DNA of 41,212 nucleotides from Geminocystis sp. M7585_C2015_104 (GCA_015295805.1 DVEF01000095.1:1-41212), one strand, 5' to 3'; positions 24,385 through 34,261 are shown, counted from the stretch's first letter. Notes: generated by a model not told the origin, from the letters alone. Numbers and translations: made by a program.

Positions 24385-26979
24385 ATGGACTGGTTGGCAG
24401 AATATCATCAACACGTAGTAGAAAGAGCTCGTCTAGGCATTCCCCCGTTACCACTAAACCCTAAGCAAGTATCGCAACTGTGTGACAGTTTGTTAAACCC
24501 ACCAGAGGAATTAAAAGAGGAATTACTAACACTGCTAAGAGAAAGAGTCCCAGTGGGTGTGGATGAAGCGGCTTATGTCAAGGCGGGGTTTTTAACAGCT
24601 ATTGCCAAAGGAGAGTTAAACTGTCCTGTAATCCCCCCCCAAGAGGCAGTGCGGCTGTTGGGCACCATGATGGGGGGTTATAATGTTCAATCCCTTATAG
24701 ACCTTTTACAGTTCCCAGACTCTAGTATAGCTTCAGAGGCCGCCATCGCTCTATCTAAAACTCTGTTGGTGTTTGATGCCTTCCATGACGTGGTAGAATT
24801 GGCCAAAGACAACCCCTATGCCAAACGGGTGTTAGATTCTTGGGCAGCAGGAGAATGGTTTACCGCCAGGCCAAAAGTACCAGAAAAAATCACCGTAACC
24901 GTATTCAAAGTGCCCGGGGAAACCAATACTGACGACTTGTCGCCAGCTATCCATGCCACCACTCGTCCGGACATCCCCCTCCATGCCCTGTCCATGCTAG
25001 AATCCAGATTCCCAGAGGCATTGGCAATTATCGCCCAGTTAAAACAAAAAGGCTATCCCGTTGCCTATGTGGGGGATGTAGTGGGTACAGGTTCTTCTCG
25101 TAAATCAGCAATAAATTCCCTTCTGTGGCATATAGGCCATGATATACCCTTTGTACCCAACAAGAGAGCCGGAGGCTACATTTTGGGCGGCAAAATAGCC
25201 CCCATCTTCTTCAACACCGCCGAGGATGCCGGTGCCATGCCCATCGAGTGTGATGTCACCTCCCTAAACACCGGTGATGTTATTAATATCTACCCCTACC
25301 AGGGGAAAATTACTAACGAGAAAGACGAACTCCTGACTACCTTTACCCTCAAACCCGTCACCCTCCTCGATGAAGTCCGTGCCGGTGGGCGCATCCCCCT
25401 GTTAATCGGTAGAGGCCTAACTGATAAGGCCCGTCAGGCTTTAGGCTTAGAACCCAGTAACCTGTTTATAAGACCTACGCCTCCCCCAGATACCGGCAAA
25501 GGATTCACCCTAGCCCAGAAAATCGTAGGTAAGGCCTGTGGCGTAAAGGGGGTACGTCCTGGCACCGCCTGTGAACCTGTAGTAACCACTGTAGGTTCTC
25601 AAGATACAACGGGACCTATGACCCGGGACGAGTTGAAGGAATTGGCCTGTCTGGGTTTCAGTGCAGATTTGGTGTTGCAGTCATTCTGTCATACAGCCGC
25701 CTATCCCAAACCAGTAGACATAAAGATTCACAAAGAGTTGCCTGATTTCTTTGCTAGCAGGGGAGGTGTGGTGTTACGTCCCGGAGATGGTATTATCCAT
25801 TCCTGGTTAAACCGCATGTTGCTGCCCGACACAGTGGGCACTGGTGCCGATTCCCATACCCGTTTCCCCCTGGGCATCTCCTTCCCCGCAGGCTCGGGTT
25901 TAGTGGCCTTTGCCGCCGCCTTGGGCTCAATGCCTATAGACATGCCCGAGTCGGTGTTGGTCAGGTTTAAGGGGGAGTTACAGCCGGGTGTCACCCTCCG
26001 AGACATTGTCAATGCCATTCCCTGGGTGGCCATTCAACAGGGCAAATTGACAGTGGGCAAGGAGAATAAGATAAACGTCTTTAATGGCCGGATAATGGAA
26101 ATTGAAGGGTTGCCTAATTTAAAGGTGGAACAGGCCTTTGAGTTAACAGATGCCACGGCTGAACGCTCCTGTGCCGCCTGTACCATCAAACTGAGCGAGG
26201 AGACAGTGGCGGAATTTTTGCGATCTAATATCAGTCTTTTGAAAAACATGATTGCCAGGGGGTATCAAGATGCCCGCACTCTCCTCCGTCGCATTGCCAA
26301 GATGGAGCAGTGGCTGGCCAACCCCACCCTCCTTTCAGCAGACGAAGACGCTGAATACGCTGATGTTATCGAAATTGACCTAAATCAAATCAAAGAGCCC
26401 ATTGTGGCAGCCCCCAATGACCCAGACAACGTCAAACTCTTGAGTGAGTGCGCTGGCGACAAAATCGATGAGGTATTTATAGGGTCTTGTATGACAAACA
26501 TAGGACATTACAGAGCCGCCGCCAAGATTTTAGAGGGGGCAGGCAGAGTAAAAACTGTGTTGTGGATATGTCCTCCTACCCGCATGGATGAGCAGCAGTT
26601 GCGCAACGAGGGAGTATATAGCATTTTTGCTGCCGCCGGCGCCAGAACCGAAATGCCAGGGTGTTCTCTGTGTATGGGCAATCAAGCCCGTGTTCAGGAT
26701 TATGCCACCGTCTTTTCTACCTCCACCCGCAACTTTGACAACCGTATGGGTAAGGGGGCAAGGGTTTATCTCGGTTCGGCCGAACTTGCTGCCGTTTGTG
26801 CCCTTCTTGGTAGAATCCCCACTGTGGAGGAATACATGGAAATTGTTAAAGAGAAAATTGACCCCTTCCGCGGCGAATTATATCGCTATTTAAACTTCCA
26901 TGAAATTGAGGGATTTGAAGACGAAGGGCGCATTATACCCCCTGAAAAAATGCCAAAATTAGAAGAAATAAAAATTTAA
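24385..26979 (+). CDS. acnB: Aconitate hydratase B
   Basis: 864 residues, the length of AcnB. It isomerises citrate to isocitrate through cis-aconitate in the TCA cycle, in the cytoplasm. The helical N-terminal HEAT-like domain ([21 protein letters not shown]) and the early placement of the swivel domain (T-D-D-L-S-P-A near 190, [13 protein letters not shown] near 232) are the B-type order. The [4Fe-4S] ligands are visible at C702 (G-S-C-M-T-N-I-G-H), C760 and C763 (P-G-C-S-L-C-M-G-N). [17 protein letters not shown] is intact. A terminator follows directly. Confidence 0.96.
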   Translation: MDWLAEYHQHVVERARLGIPPLPLNPKQVSQLCDSLLNPPEELKEELLTLLRERVPVGVDEAAYVKAGFLTAIAKGELNCPVIPPQEAVRLLGTMMGGYNVQSLIDLLQFPDSSIASEAAIALSKTLLVFDAFHDVVELAKDNPYAKRVLDSWAAGEWFTARPKVPEKITVTVFKVPGETNTDDLSPAIHATTRPDIPLHALSMLESRFPEALAIIAQLKQKGYPVAYVGDVVGTGSSRKSAINSLLWHIGHDIPFVPNKRAGGYILGGKIAPIFFNTAEDAGAMPIECDVTSLNTGDVINIYPYQGKITNEKDELLTTFTLKPVTLLDEVRAGGRIPLLIGRGLTDKARQALGLEPSNLFIRPTPPPDTGKGFTLAQKIVGKACGVKGVRPGTACEPVVTTVGSQDTTGPMTRDELKELACLGFSADLVLQSFCHTAAYPKPVDIKIHKELPDFFASRGGVVLRPGDGIIHSWLNRMLLPDTVGTGADSHTRFPLGISFPAGSGLVAFAAALGSMPIDMPESVLVRFKGELQPGVTLRDIVNAIPWVAIQQGKLTVGKENKINVFNGRIMEIEGLPNLKVEQAFELTDATAERSCAACTIKLSEETVAEFLRSNISLLKNMIARGYQDARTLLRRIAKMEQWLANPTLLSADEDAEYADVIEIDLNQIKEPIVAAPNDPDNVKLLSECAGDKIDEVFIGSCMTNIGHYRAAAKILEGAGRVKTVLWICPPTRMDEQQLRNEGVYSIFAAAGARTEMPGCSLCMGNQARVQDYATVFSTSTRNFDNRMGKGARVYLGSAELAAVCALLGRIPTVEEYMEIVKEKIDPFRGELYRYLNFHEIEGFEDEGRIIPPEKMPKLEEIKI

Positions 26980-26991
26980 AATTATCACAAA

Positions 26992-27018
26992 TAGAGAGTC
27001 TTTATGGCTCTCTTTTTT
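26992..27018 (+). terminator. Rho-independent terminator after acnB
   Basis: AGAGAG (26993-26998) pairs with CTCTCT (27008-27013) around a nine-base loop, and the T-run continues to 27018. It lies 13 bases after the acnB stop. An ATG inside the loop (27004) opens the frame of the next gene but is part of this hairpin and is not its real start. Confidence 0.65.
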
Positions 27019-27060
27019 CTTGGCAACCAGGTTATTATCCTGCAATCTTTAGGAGGAAAA

Positions 27061-27489
27061 ATGAGTAATTTTATCTTCCATTTGGCTATTCCTATTACTG
27101 ATGTTGGCGAGGCAAAACGGTTTTATAGCGAATTGTTAGGCTGTCAGGTAGGTAGAGTTAACCAGTCTGCTATTATTTTCAACTTTTATGGCCATCAACT
27201 GGTAGGGCATATTACTAAAGAAGTATTATCGCCTCCCCAAGGCATTTATCCTCGTCATTTTGGTATTATCTTCCCAGAAAAATCAGACTGGGATACCTTG
27301 TTGTCCCGTTGTGAAAAGTCTAATATCCCCTTTTATCAGCCGCCAAAAATTCGTTTTCCCGGCCAAATTACTGAACACCACACCTTCTTTTTACAGGATC
27401 CCTTTTTCAACATACTAGAGTTCAAATTTTATGTCCATCACGAGGCAATTTTTGGGGCTAATCATTTTGCCCAAATAGGTGACAGATGA
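27061..27489 (+). CDS. VOC-superfamily (glyoxalase/dioxygenase-like) protein
   Basis: 142 residues from the ATG at 27061, chosen because AGGAGG lies immediately upstream and the protein then begins with the usual first strand (M-S-N-F-I-F-H-L-A-I-P-I-T-D). An upstream in-frame ATG lies in the acnB terminator. Two beta-alpha-beta-beta-beta modules are visible: V-G-E-A-K-R-F-Y-S-E-L-L-G-C near 15-28 and the second half ending F-F-L-Q-D-P-F-F-N-I-L-E-F-K-F-Y. Candidate metal ligands H7, H66 and E120 occupy the standard VOC positions. The D-P-F-x-N-x-L-E-F-K ending is typical of a subgroup called glyoxalase/dioxygenase-like; substrate unknown. It differs from the glyoxalase I relic at 13 kb. Confidence 0.82.
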   Translation: MSNFIFHLAIPITDVGEAKRFYSELLGCQVGRVNQSAIIFNFYGHQLVGHITKEVLSPPQGIYPRHFGIIFPEKSDWDTLLSRCEKSNIPFYQPPKIRFPGQITEHHTFFLQDPFFNILEFKFYVHHEAIFGANHFAQIGDR

Positions 27490-27541
27490 GAATTAAATAT
27501 GTTAAAATGTAGACCACAAATAAGCCAAAATTGTCCGAGAT

Positions 27542-28012
27542 ATGCCCCAGGAAATTTGGCAACAACAAGAAATAGTAAGATGGACAAAAATCCTCCTGGA
27601 CAGTTATAAAGATTTGTTTGGGAAAGAACTAATCGAACGTAGCAAAGATGCCTTAAAAGATTCTGAAAATTTATTCCATGCCGATTTTGTAGTTTTCTCC
27701 CACAATACTAACCCAGACCCTCTATACAATTATGCCAACAAAAAGGGACTACAATTGTGGGAGATGACTTGGGAGGAACTGGTAAAAACCCCCTCCCGCA
27801 CCACCACTGAGCCTCTGCTGAGGGAAGAAAGGGAAAGACTGTTAAAACAAACGGCGGAAAAGGGCTTTGTCTGCAACTTTAAGGGAATTAGAATATCTAA
27901 AACCGGCAAAAAATACTACATAAAAGACATAACCCTTTGGAATCTGAGGGACGAAAAAGGGCTATTCTGTGGCCAAGCAGCCACCTTCTCCCAGTGGGAA
28001 AAAATAGAATAA
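27542..28012 (+). CDS. MEKHLA-domain protein
   Basis: 156 residues, no signal peptide. The sequence W-Q-Q-Q-E-I-V-R-W-T-K-I-L-L-D-S-Y, V-V-F-S-H-N-T-N-P-D-P-L-Y-N-Y-A-N-K-K-G-L-Q-L-W and M-T-W-E-E-L matches the MEKHLA domain, a PAS-like fold found in cyanobacteria and at the end of plant HD-ZIP III factors. It is the whole protein here. Ligand and role are unknown; a sensor of redox or small molecule has been suggested for the domain. It starts 52 bases after the VOC gene and ends 47 bases before the acyltransferase, all on the plus strand, so a three-gene transcript is possible. Confidence 0.82.
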   Translation: MPQEIWQQQEIVRWTKILLDSYKDLFGKELIERSKDALKDSENLFHADFVVFSHNTNPDPLYNYANKKGLQLWEMTWEELVKTPSRTTTEPLLREERERLLKQTAEKGFVCNFKGIRISKTGKKYYIKDITLWNLRDEKGLFCGQAATFSQWEKIE

Positions 28013-28059
28013 ATTGGCGAACTTGGTAGAACAAAAGCGAGAAGAGAAAGTCGAAAAAA

Positions 28060-28908
28060 ATGATGGGGATATTCATGGAATTTAAGGAACAAATAGAAGC
28101 CGATAAGAGCCAATGTTCGGGATGGTCGTTGGAGGAAAGGGACCCAAAAGTAATAGAAAAATTAATGCCCTTTTGGGGGTTTTTATATGAGTACTATTTT
28201 CGGGTAAGAACTGGCGGCTGGGAAAATATTCCCGAAGGACAAGTGCTACTGGTGGGCTCCCATAATGGCGGTTTGGCAGCCCCCGACATGATAATGATGA
28301 TCTATGACTGGTTTCGTTTTTTTGGCACCGAAAGACTGGCCTATGGATTAATGCACCCCCTGATCTGGGACATATACCCCCAAGTGGCAAAAGTAGCGAC
28401 TAAAACCGGCGCTATCCGAGCCCACCCCTCTATGGCTATAGCCGCCATCGAAAAAGGGGCAACCGTCCTAGTGTACCCTGGAGGAGGCGAAGATGTCTTC
28501 CGACCCTACTGGGAAAAGCAAAAAATTAAATTTATGGGGCGTAAGGGTTTTATTAAACTAGCCTTAAAATACCACCTACCCATCATCCCCCTCCTCTCCA
28601 AGGGAGCTCATGATAGTTTGTTTGTAATAGCAGATATATATAGAGAACTGAAAGGCATAATACCATGGGCAATACAAGAAGAACCACGGGTCTTCCCCAT
28701 ATATTTGGGGTTGCCCTGGGGATTGGCAGTGGGGCCCTTGCCTAATATACCCCTGCCAGTACAAATCACCACCCGTGTCTGTCCACCTATTTATTTCCCC
28801 CGCTATGGGGAGTCTGTTAGTAAGAAGCGAGATTATGTACAACAGTGTTACGATTTGGTAGTAAGCAGGATGCAGGCAGAATTGGACAGGTTGTATCAGG
28901 AGGACTAA
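28060..28908 (+). CDS. PlsC-like/lysophospholipid acyltransferase family protein
   Basis: 282 residues; a second ATG at 28075 (M-E-F-K-E-Q) is an alternative start. It belongs to the lysophospholipid acyltransferase superfamily, the subgroup close to monoacylglycerol/diacylglycerol-type enzymes. The block I is G-S-H-N-G-G-L-A-A-P-D-M, where H and D replace the compact HX4D of PlsC, followed by Y-P-G-G-G-E-D-V-F-R-P near 145, G-R-K-G-F-I-K-L-A-L near 160 and P-I-I-P-L near 175. Hydrophobic stretches suggest membrane association. A cyanobacterial homologue of this kind, Slr2103 in Synechocystis, is reported to make acyl plastoquinol or neutral lipid; whether this is the orthologue is open. Its stop overlaps the stop of the convergent Hpt gene. 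Confidence 0.8.
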   Translation: MMGIFMEFKEQIEADKSQCSGWSLEERDPKVIEKLMPFWGFLYEYYFRVRTGGWENIPEGQVLLVGSHNGGLAAPDMIMMIYDWFRFFGTERLAYGLMHPLIWDIYPQVAKVATKTGAIRAHPSMAIAAIEKGATVLVYPGGGEDVFRPYWEKQKIKFMGRKGFIKLALKYHLPIIPLLSKGAHDSLFVIADIYRELKGIIPWAIQEEPRVFPIYLGLPWGLAVGPLPNIPLPVQITTRVCPPIYFPRYGESVSKKRDYVQQCYDLVVSRMQAELDRLYQED

Positions 28909-29891
28909 TTGTGAGCCTGCAACAGGCTGACCAGTTTGGCTATCTGTTCCTTAGTAAACACCTTAGAAAGGGTATCGGCGGCAATAACTGGATCTACTGT
29001 CACCAACACCTGGGGCAATTTAGAATAGGCCAGTTGTTCTAGTCCCTGAGAAGGTATAATTTCCGAGCCCTTGCCCACATCTAAACAATCCCCCGCCAAT
29101 TTGATTTCCTTGATAACCACTGGTGCTAAAAGACGATAGGAGTGTTTGGGGTTAGCTATGGCTTGCTTGGCACATTTGATTAGATTCTGCCAACCACTCT
29201 CCCCTGGTGCCAGTTGGGCCAGTTTATCGCATAAACCTTGTAACTGTTGACGGTTGTTGGGGGTAGGCTCTTGTTTGAATATAGCCAACATTTGTTGTAG
29301 AATTTGTTTTACTTTGACAGTAATCTTCTCCTCTGCCGGCGGAGCTTGCCGTGTTACTTCTGTATTCTCTGTATTTGACTTGGAGGTGGCAGTAACGGGG
29401 TTAGATGACGCTTTGGCAGCAGTTACAGAGGTTAGTGTAAGTTTTTCTGTGGTGGGAGGCGGCACATCCCCACTGGCTAATTGTTCTATATAGTTAAGTA
29501 ACTCCACAAAGCGGGGCTCGGCTTCTTTCATGATTTGTTCCCCTTCCTCAGGCGACAAGCCAAAGGGACCTTGCAATCGTTCGATCAAATCCTGTAAAGT
29601 ATCGTAGGCTCTTAGGAAAAGACTTTCTAGGGTGGGGTCAGGCTGAATAGGTTGATCCCTGAGGATTTTGAAGGCGTCTTCCAAACGGTGTGCCGCCTTC
29701 TGAATTGCCGTAAAATTGAGCATTGCCGCCCCCCCCTTGATGGAGTGTGCCGCCCGGAATAATTCATTTATTCTCTCTTTGTCTTCTACTGCCAATTCCA
29801 ACTCCAAAATCCCCTTTTCAATGGTTTCCAGGTGTTCCTTTGCTTCTTCGATAAAATAACCTACTATTTTTTCGTTGTTGCCACCGTCCAT
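28905..29891 (-). CDS. Hpt-domain phosphotransfer protein
   Basis: 328 residues. The N-terminal ~115 residues form a histidine phosphotransfer domain like the P1 domain of CheA, with the phosphoacceptor H49 in F-R-A-A-H-S-I-K-G-G-A-A-M-L. The middle is a Ser/Thr/Ala-rich linker (~145-200) and the C-terminal ~130 residues are helical with no kinase or CheW motif. So it is a relay protein without its own catalytic part. Such proteins in cyanobacteria work with the Pil/Chp-type phototaxis systems or hybrid kinases, but no such genes are adjacent. It is convergent with the acyltransferase gene (4-base stop overlap) and divergent from bvdR, with a 119-base control region between. Confidence 0.85.
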   Translation of the reverse strand: MDGGNNEKIVGYFIEEAKEHLETIEKGILELELAVEDKERINELFRAAHSIKGGAAMLNFTAIQKAAHRLEDAFKILRDQPIQPDPTLESLFLRAYDTLQDLIERLQGPFGLSPEEGEQIMKEAEPRFVELLNYIEQLASGDVPPPTTEKLTLTSVTAAKASSNPVTATSKSNTENTEVTRQAPPAEEKITVKVKQILQQMLAIFKQEPTPNNRQQLQGLCDKLAQLAPGESGWQNLIKCAKQAIANPKHSYRLLAPVVIKEIKLAGDCLDVGKGSEIIPSQGLEQLAYSKLPQVLVTVDPVIAADTLSKVFTKEQIAKLVSLLQAHN

Positions 29892-30010
29892 AATTTCTTC
29901 TCCTCAATTCATTGACTCTTGCCATGGCCTCATCTTTAGTATATACCCCCGGGGATAGGTTAGCCTTCCGGTGTTATAATTCCCCTAGCCATTGACGGGA
30001 GAACAAATAA

Positions 30011-30979
30011 ATGCTAAAAGTAGGCTTAGTGGGCACTGGACATGCCGCCCAGAGAAGGGCTGAAGCCTTTCTGGCACATCCTTTGACTACATTGGTGGCA
30101 GTAGCAGGAAATACCCCTGAGAAAACTCAGTCTTTCAGTCAAACCTATGGTATCCCCTCCGTATCCAGCTGGCAGGATTTAATTGAAGACACCACCATCG
30201 ATTTGATTTGTATTTCTAATGTAAACAAAGAGCATGGGAAAATCGTTAGGGCGGCGTTACTGGCTGACAAACACGTGGTAGTAGAATACCCCCTCACCAT
30301 ATACCCCCAAGAGGCGGAGGAGTTACTACAACTAGCCCGTAGCCGCAACAAACTCCTCCACGTAGAACATATTGAAATACTAGGAGGAGTACATCAAGCT
30401 ATCAGAAAATATTTATCAGAAATAGGTGAGCCTTTTTTAGCAAGATATAGTACAATCACCCTCAAAAGTAGACTAACCCCCAATTGGACTTTTAACTACT
30501 CCTGTTATGGGTATCCCTTCATCGCCGCACTTTCCCGCATCACCCGCTTTACTGACTTGTTTGGCAGGGTAGACTCAGTAACCTGTTATAGCCGCTTTTG
30601 GGATGCTCCTCAGCCGGGTTATTTTTCTTCCTGTTATTGTCAGGCCCAACTGTCTTTCAAAAACGGAATTTTGGTTTGTTTAACCTATGGCAAAGGGGAT
30701 GAGTTTAAGAGTGGCGAAAGGGTTTTAGAAATTTACGGCAACAAGGGCACATTAAAATTCGAGGGGGAAAAGGGTAAAATCATCCGTGGTGAGGAGGAGG
30801 AAGAAATTGAAGTTGCTGGCAGACGTGGTTTATTCAACAAGGATACAGAGGCAGTCATCGACTATCTCACTCGAGGAAAACCCCTTTATTTTACACTGGA
30901 GGCCAGCATTTATGCCCTAAAAGTGGCAGAGGCAATCCAAAAGGCAGATCAAACCAAAAGCCTAGTTTTCCTACCTTAA
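30011..30979 (+). CDS. bvdR: Biliverdin reductase (Gfo/Idh/MocA family)
   Basis: 322 residues. It reduces biliverdin IX-alpha to bilirubin with NADPH, and in Synechocystis loss of the gene disturbs phycobilisome formation. The Rossmann start V-G-L-V-G-T-G-H-A-A-Q-R-R-A-E is characteristic of the cyanobacterial enzyme. L-L-H-V-E-H-I-E-x-L-G-G-V-H-Q-A-I-R near 115, A-R-Y-S-T-I near 142, L-S-R-I-T-R-F-T-D-L-F-G near 178, and the ending R-R-G-L-F-x-x-D-T-E-A-V-x-D-Y-L-T then L-E-A-S-x-Y-A-L also match. It is full length. The start follows GGGAG seven bases upstream. It is transcribed alone. Confidence 0.9.
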   Translation: MLKVGLVGTGHAAQRRAEAFLAHPLTTLVAVAGNTPEKTQSFSQTYGIPSVSSWQDLIEDTTIDLICISNVNKEHGKIVRAALLADKHVVVEYPLTIYPQEAEELLQLARSRNKLLHVEHIEILGGVHQAIRKYLSEIGEPFLARYSTITLKSRLTPNWTFNYSCYGYPFIAALSRITRFTDLFGRVDSVTCYSRFWDAPQPGYFSSCYCQAQLSFKNGILVCLTYGKGDEFKSGERVLEIYGNKGTLKFEGEKGKIIRGEEEEEIEVAGRRGLFNKDTEAVIDYLTRGKPLYFTLEASIYALKVAEAIQKADQTKSLVFLP

Positions 30980-31082
30980 AAATCTTAATAACTCCCCCGG
31001 CTTTTTTTATTCCTATACCGCCAGAAATGTTCTATATTAATTCCTAGAATATAACGCCATTGTCCCTCCATTTGTTGATAGT

Positions 31083-32888
31083 ATGGTTTCCATTGACATA
31101 GAAGCTATAAGATTAGAATTTGACCGGATTGTGGCCGCTTTTGGTACGCCCAATGACATTTTCAGACTACAAACAGAGAGATTCATACAAGAAAATTCCA
31201 TTATCCTCCAAGAAGTAGGCAGCGGCAACAATATCGAAAAGGTGTTTTTGACAGTTACCACCTTTGAAGATCAAAACGATGGCAGCTATACTGGAGGCTT
31301 ATCCCTTCGGGATGCCATTTTAAGAGCCAAGGCCGATTCTAACAAAGAATATGTAATCCGACTACCAGCAGGTGTCTATCAGCTTTCCATCCAAGGCAAT
31401 GAAGACACCCTCTCCCCAGCCACCAATCCTAACCTCCCCGGCATAGCAGATGACATTGTCATTCGCAGTGGGGATTTAGACATTAAAACAAGGATAAGGA
31501 TAGTCGGTGCCGGCGCCAATGCCACTATTATAAACGCCTCTGGACTAGGAGATCGTATTTTTGACGTGGGGGAGGGGGGTTTATTAATCCTAGAAGGTGT
31601 AACCCTGGAAGAAGGATTTGCTAATAACACCACTACAGCCAATGGCACTGCTGGTGGGGCAATCCGCATCCAACAGGGGGGAGGGGCTATCATCAGCAAC
31701 AGTATAATCCGTAATAGTAGCACTCCCCTGAGAGGAGAAGCCAAAGGTGGTGGTATTGCCAACTTCGGTGACCTAGAACTTGTCAATACAACCATATCTG
31801 GCAATGTTACCGGGCTTGGGGGAGGCGTTTACACCACAGGTAACTTCAAAATTCTTAACAGTTCCCTGGTAGGAAATGTGGGGAGTGATGGGGGTGGTGG
31901 TATCTATGTTGGTGGCAACGCCTCTGGGGTAATTTTAAATAGTACTATCTCTAGTAATCTTACGGAAAAGAGTGGGGGTGGCATCCTCAGTGAAAACGCC
32001 ACCGTTTCTGTAGTCAATACCACCATCACCAAAAACTCCGCCTAGACTGGTTCCGGTATCATTGCTGTAGGGCCTGATAACCCCCTGTTGTTGCAAAACA
32101 GTATTGTGGCCGGGAATTTGGAAAGTGCAGACATAGAGGGATTCTTTGCAGCCAATAGTGCCTTTAATCTGATTGGCAATGGCAATGGGGTTATGGTAAA
32201 CGGTCTTAACGGCAACATAGTTGGTGATGTTCTTAATACCATAAATCCCAGACTTGGTCCTCTGCAAAACAATGGGGGTATTACACCCACTCATGCTCCA
32301 CTCCCAGATAGTCCCGCCATTGACCGAGGTGACAATCAGATTTCAAGCCAGGTAGGCCAGACAGATCAAACTGGTGCCAATCGGATCAGAAATCGGCGAG
32401 TGGATATTGGCAGTGTAGAAGCTCAAATTAGTCCTCATCCCCTTCTTACCTCACCCATTTATCGTTTTCAAAATAGAGAAATTCCTGGCACATACTTATT
32501 TGTAAATGAAAGTGAGCGTCAACGAGTCCTAGCCAACTTCCCCCAATTCCAGGAAGAGGGATTTGCCTTTAGTGTCGCCACCAGGGAAGCAGATGGTTTA
32601 ATTCCTATTTATCGTTTTCAAAATAGGGAAATTCCCGGAACCTATTTATATGTCAACGAGGAAGAAAGACGGAGGATTCTTCGACAATTTCCCCAGTTTC
32701 AGGAAGAAGGATTAGCCTTTTATGTTTTCCCCGGCAATTCCACTGAGGGCGAGACTATTTATCGTTTCCAGAATAGCAATCTCCCTGGCACTTATTTGTT
32801 TGTAAATGAAGCCGAAAGACTGAGTATTCTCCAAAATTATCCCTCTTTTATCCAGGAGGGTATTGCCTTTTCTGCTTCCCTTCTATAA
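31083..32888 (+). pseudogene. Beta-helix surface protein with one in-frame TAG
   Basis: One reading frame of 601 codons plus stop is interrupted only by TAG at 32043-32045. Before it: a C-S-L-R-E-A-like opening (T-G-G-L-S-L-R-D-A-I-L-R-A near 78) and right-handed beta-helix repeats rich in G, N, S and T (N-S-I-I-R-N-S, G-G-G-I-Y-V-G-G-N-A). After it, in the same frame, the helix continues (L-L-Q-N-S-I-V-A-G-N-L) into the choice-of-anchor Q closing block (L-G-P-L-Q-N-N-G-G-I-T-P-T-H-A, S-P-A-I-D-R-G, R-R-V-D-I-G-S-V-E-A). Then come three 50-residue Y-R-F-Q-N repeats. No signal peptide is visible at the start. A C-to-T change of one CAG would explain the TAG. A short product of 320 residues may still be made. 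Likely a cell-surface or exported protein. Confidence 0.82.
32457..32885 (+). repeat. Three 150-base tandem coding repeats
   Basis: Repeat units start at 32457, 32607 and 32757, exactly 150 bases apart. Each encodes I-Y-R-F-Q-N-(R/S), P-G-T-Y-L-(F/Y)-V-N-E, (S/E/A)-E-R, and a final F-x-x-E-G-(F/L/I)-A-F. This is the beta-propeller-like module seen at the end of many cyanobacterial surface and calcium-binding-repeat proteins (akin to the Y-R-F-Y-N / T-H-F-Y-T modules of DUF5648-type). They form the C-terminus of the beta-helix protein above. Confidence 0.85.
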
Positions 32889-32892
32889 GTTA

Positions 32893-33774
32893 CTATAGAC
32901 CGTTATAGGAACTATAAAAATACCTCTCCAGACTCTCTAACCAGTAGGGGAGAGTCAAATTGTATTCTTTTCTTATTTTGCTGGTATTCAAGACAGAATA
33001 AGCCGGACGTTTTGCTGGCGTAGGATATTCCTCTGTTAGAATTGGCAGGAGCTCTTTTACTTTTAAATCATACCCTTTTTGACGGGCATTTTTGATTATA
33101 TTTACAGCAAAATCATACCAGCTACATACTCCTAAATCTGTCAAGTGATATATTTCTTGTTGCGAATCCTTGCCCCGGGTTTCTATCAGTTTTTTTATCA
33201 CAGTAGCAATGTTTTCTGCTAACGTGGGACAACCAGTTTGGTCCATCACTACTCTGATTGTATCCCTTTGTTGCCCCAGTTTTAACATAGTTTTGACAAA
33301 ATTGCTCTTACCATATCTGCCATAAACCCAAGCAGTCCTTATGATAACAAAATTGCTGCTGATTGCCTTTATATTTTCCTCCCCCTCCAGTTTCGTTTTC
33401 CCATAAACTCCCAAGGGGTTAGTGTCATCTGTTTCTAAGTAGGGTTTATTCGCCCTGCCGTCGAATACATAGTCGGTAGAGATGTGGACAAATTTTGCTT
33501 TTATCTTCTCCGTCTCTTCAGCAATTATCTTTGGAGCTAGTCCATTTATTTGTTGTGCCAATTCCGGTTCAGATTCCGCCTTGTCCACAGCCGTATAAGC
33601 CGCGGCATTTATGACAATATCTGGTTTGATTTCTCTTATGCATTCCTGAATTTGTTGAGGGATATTTAAGTCAACTTTCTGGCGATTTATGGGTAAAAAT
33701 TCAGGGGAATTTTGAAAAACATATGTGATTTCCCTCCCCACTTGCCCATCACAGCCAAATAAAATTATTTTCAT
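32893..33774 (-). CDS. rfbD: dTDP-4-dehydrorhamnose reductase
   Basis: 293 residues, full length. It reduces dTDP-4-keto-L-rhamnose to dTDP-L-rhamnose with NAD(P)H for surface polysaccharide. The extended short-chain dehydrogenase pattern is complete: F-G-C-D-G-Q-V-G-R-E near 6-15, N-A-A-A-Y-T-A-V-D-K-A-E near 57, H-I-S-T-D-Y-V-F-D-G near 97, the catalytic Y-G-K-T-K near 128, R-T-A-W-V-Y-G near 146 and D-Q-x-G-x-P-T near 183. The rfbA, rfbB and rfbC partners are not adjacent. It is the last gene with clear cyanobacterial-style codon use before the island. It is convergent with the beta-helix gene, with 4 bases between stops. Confidence 0.93.
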   Translation of the reverse strand: MKIILFGCDGQVGREITYVFQNSPEFLPINRQKVDLNIPQQIQECIREIKPDIVINAAAYTAVDKAESEPELAQQINGLAPKIIAEETEKIKAKFVHISTDYVFDGRANKPYLETDDTNPLGVYGKTKLEGEENIKAISSNFVIIRTAWVYGRYGKSNFVKTMLKLGQQRDTIRVVMDQTGCPTLAENIATVIKKLIETRGKDSQQEIYHLTDLGVCSWYDFAVNIIKNARQKGYDLKVKELLPILTEEYPTPAKRPAYSVLNTSKIRKEYNLTLPYWLESLERYFYSSYNGL

Positions 33775-34261
33775 TCTCCTCCTCCATAGATAATACTATA
33801 CAATCCGGCTACGTCGCCGCCCAAAGCCCAAGTAGCTCAACCAAAATAAGCCTAAATGAAAATGATAGGCCTAAACAATAAGTAAAGCACAAACGGGGAG
33901 GCTTTGAACCCAATGGAATACAAATTAGAAATAGATATTAGAAACAGATGATAAATGATAAAGGAATATGAAAGACATTAAACTAAAATCATTTCCCCAT
34001 CCAGGTTCTATACTACAACGAGAGTAAAACAAGGGTAAAAAGGAGAATAACTCTTCCTACACCCTAGTGCCATGGAATCTAGGTATTTAACACCAAAGGG
34101 CCTGCCGCGGCACACGAGAAGGTGGATTAAATTCTAGAAATTCAGGTTCCACAAGCCCGTGTTCAGGGATGTGTGGTATATTATTGGGTTTATAGGGTGG
34201 GAATATGGGCCAGAAACTTCTCATTAAAAAACTACAAAAAAGTACAAAACTCTGTTTTAAG
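33775..34261. other. AT-rich stretch without a supported gene
   Basis: Upstream of rfbD the sequence becomes AT-rich and low in coding character. Open frames on both strands are short, start without ribosome-binding sites and show no motif. One minus-strand frame (34087-34413) reaches 108 codons but matches nothing I know, and its 5' half overlaps the relic described next. This is probably the left edge of the transferred segment, with decayed DNA. Confidence 0.5.

Noticed and set aside
27004-27060. An upstream ATG for the VOC protein
   Set aside because: It lies in the acnB terminator hairpin; the ATG at 27061 has an AGGAGG site and starts at the family's first strand.
31379-31804. A 141-codon frame antisense to the beta-helix gene
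   Set aside because: Pro/Ile/Ser-rich shadow of Gly/Asn-rich repeats on the coding strand.
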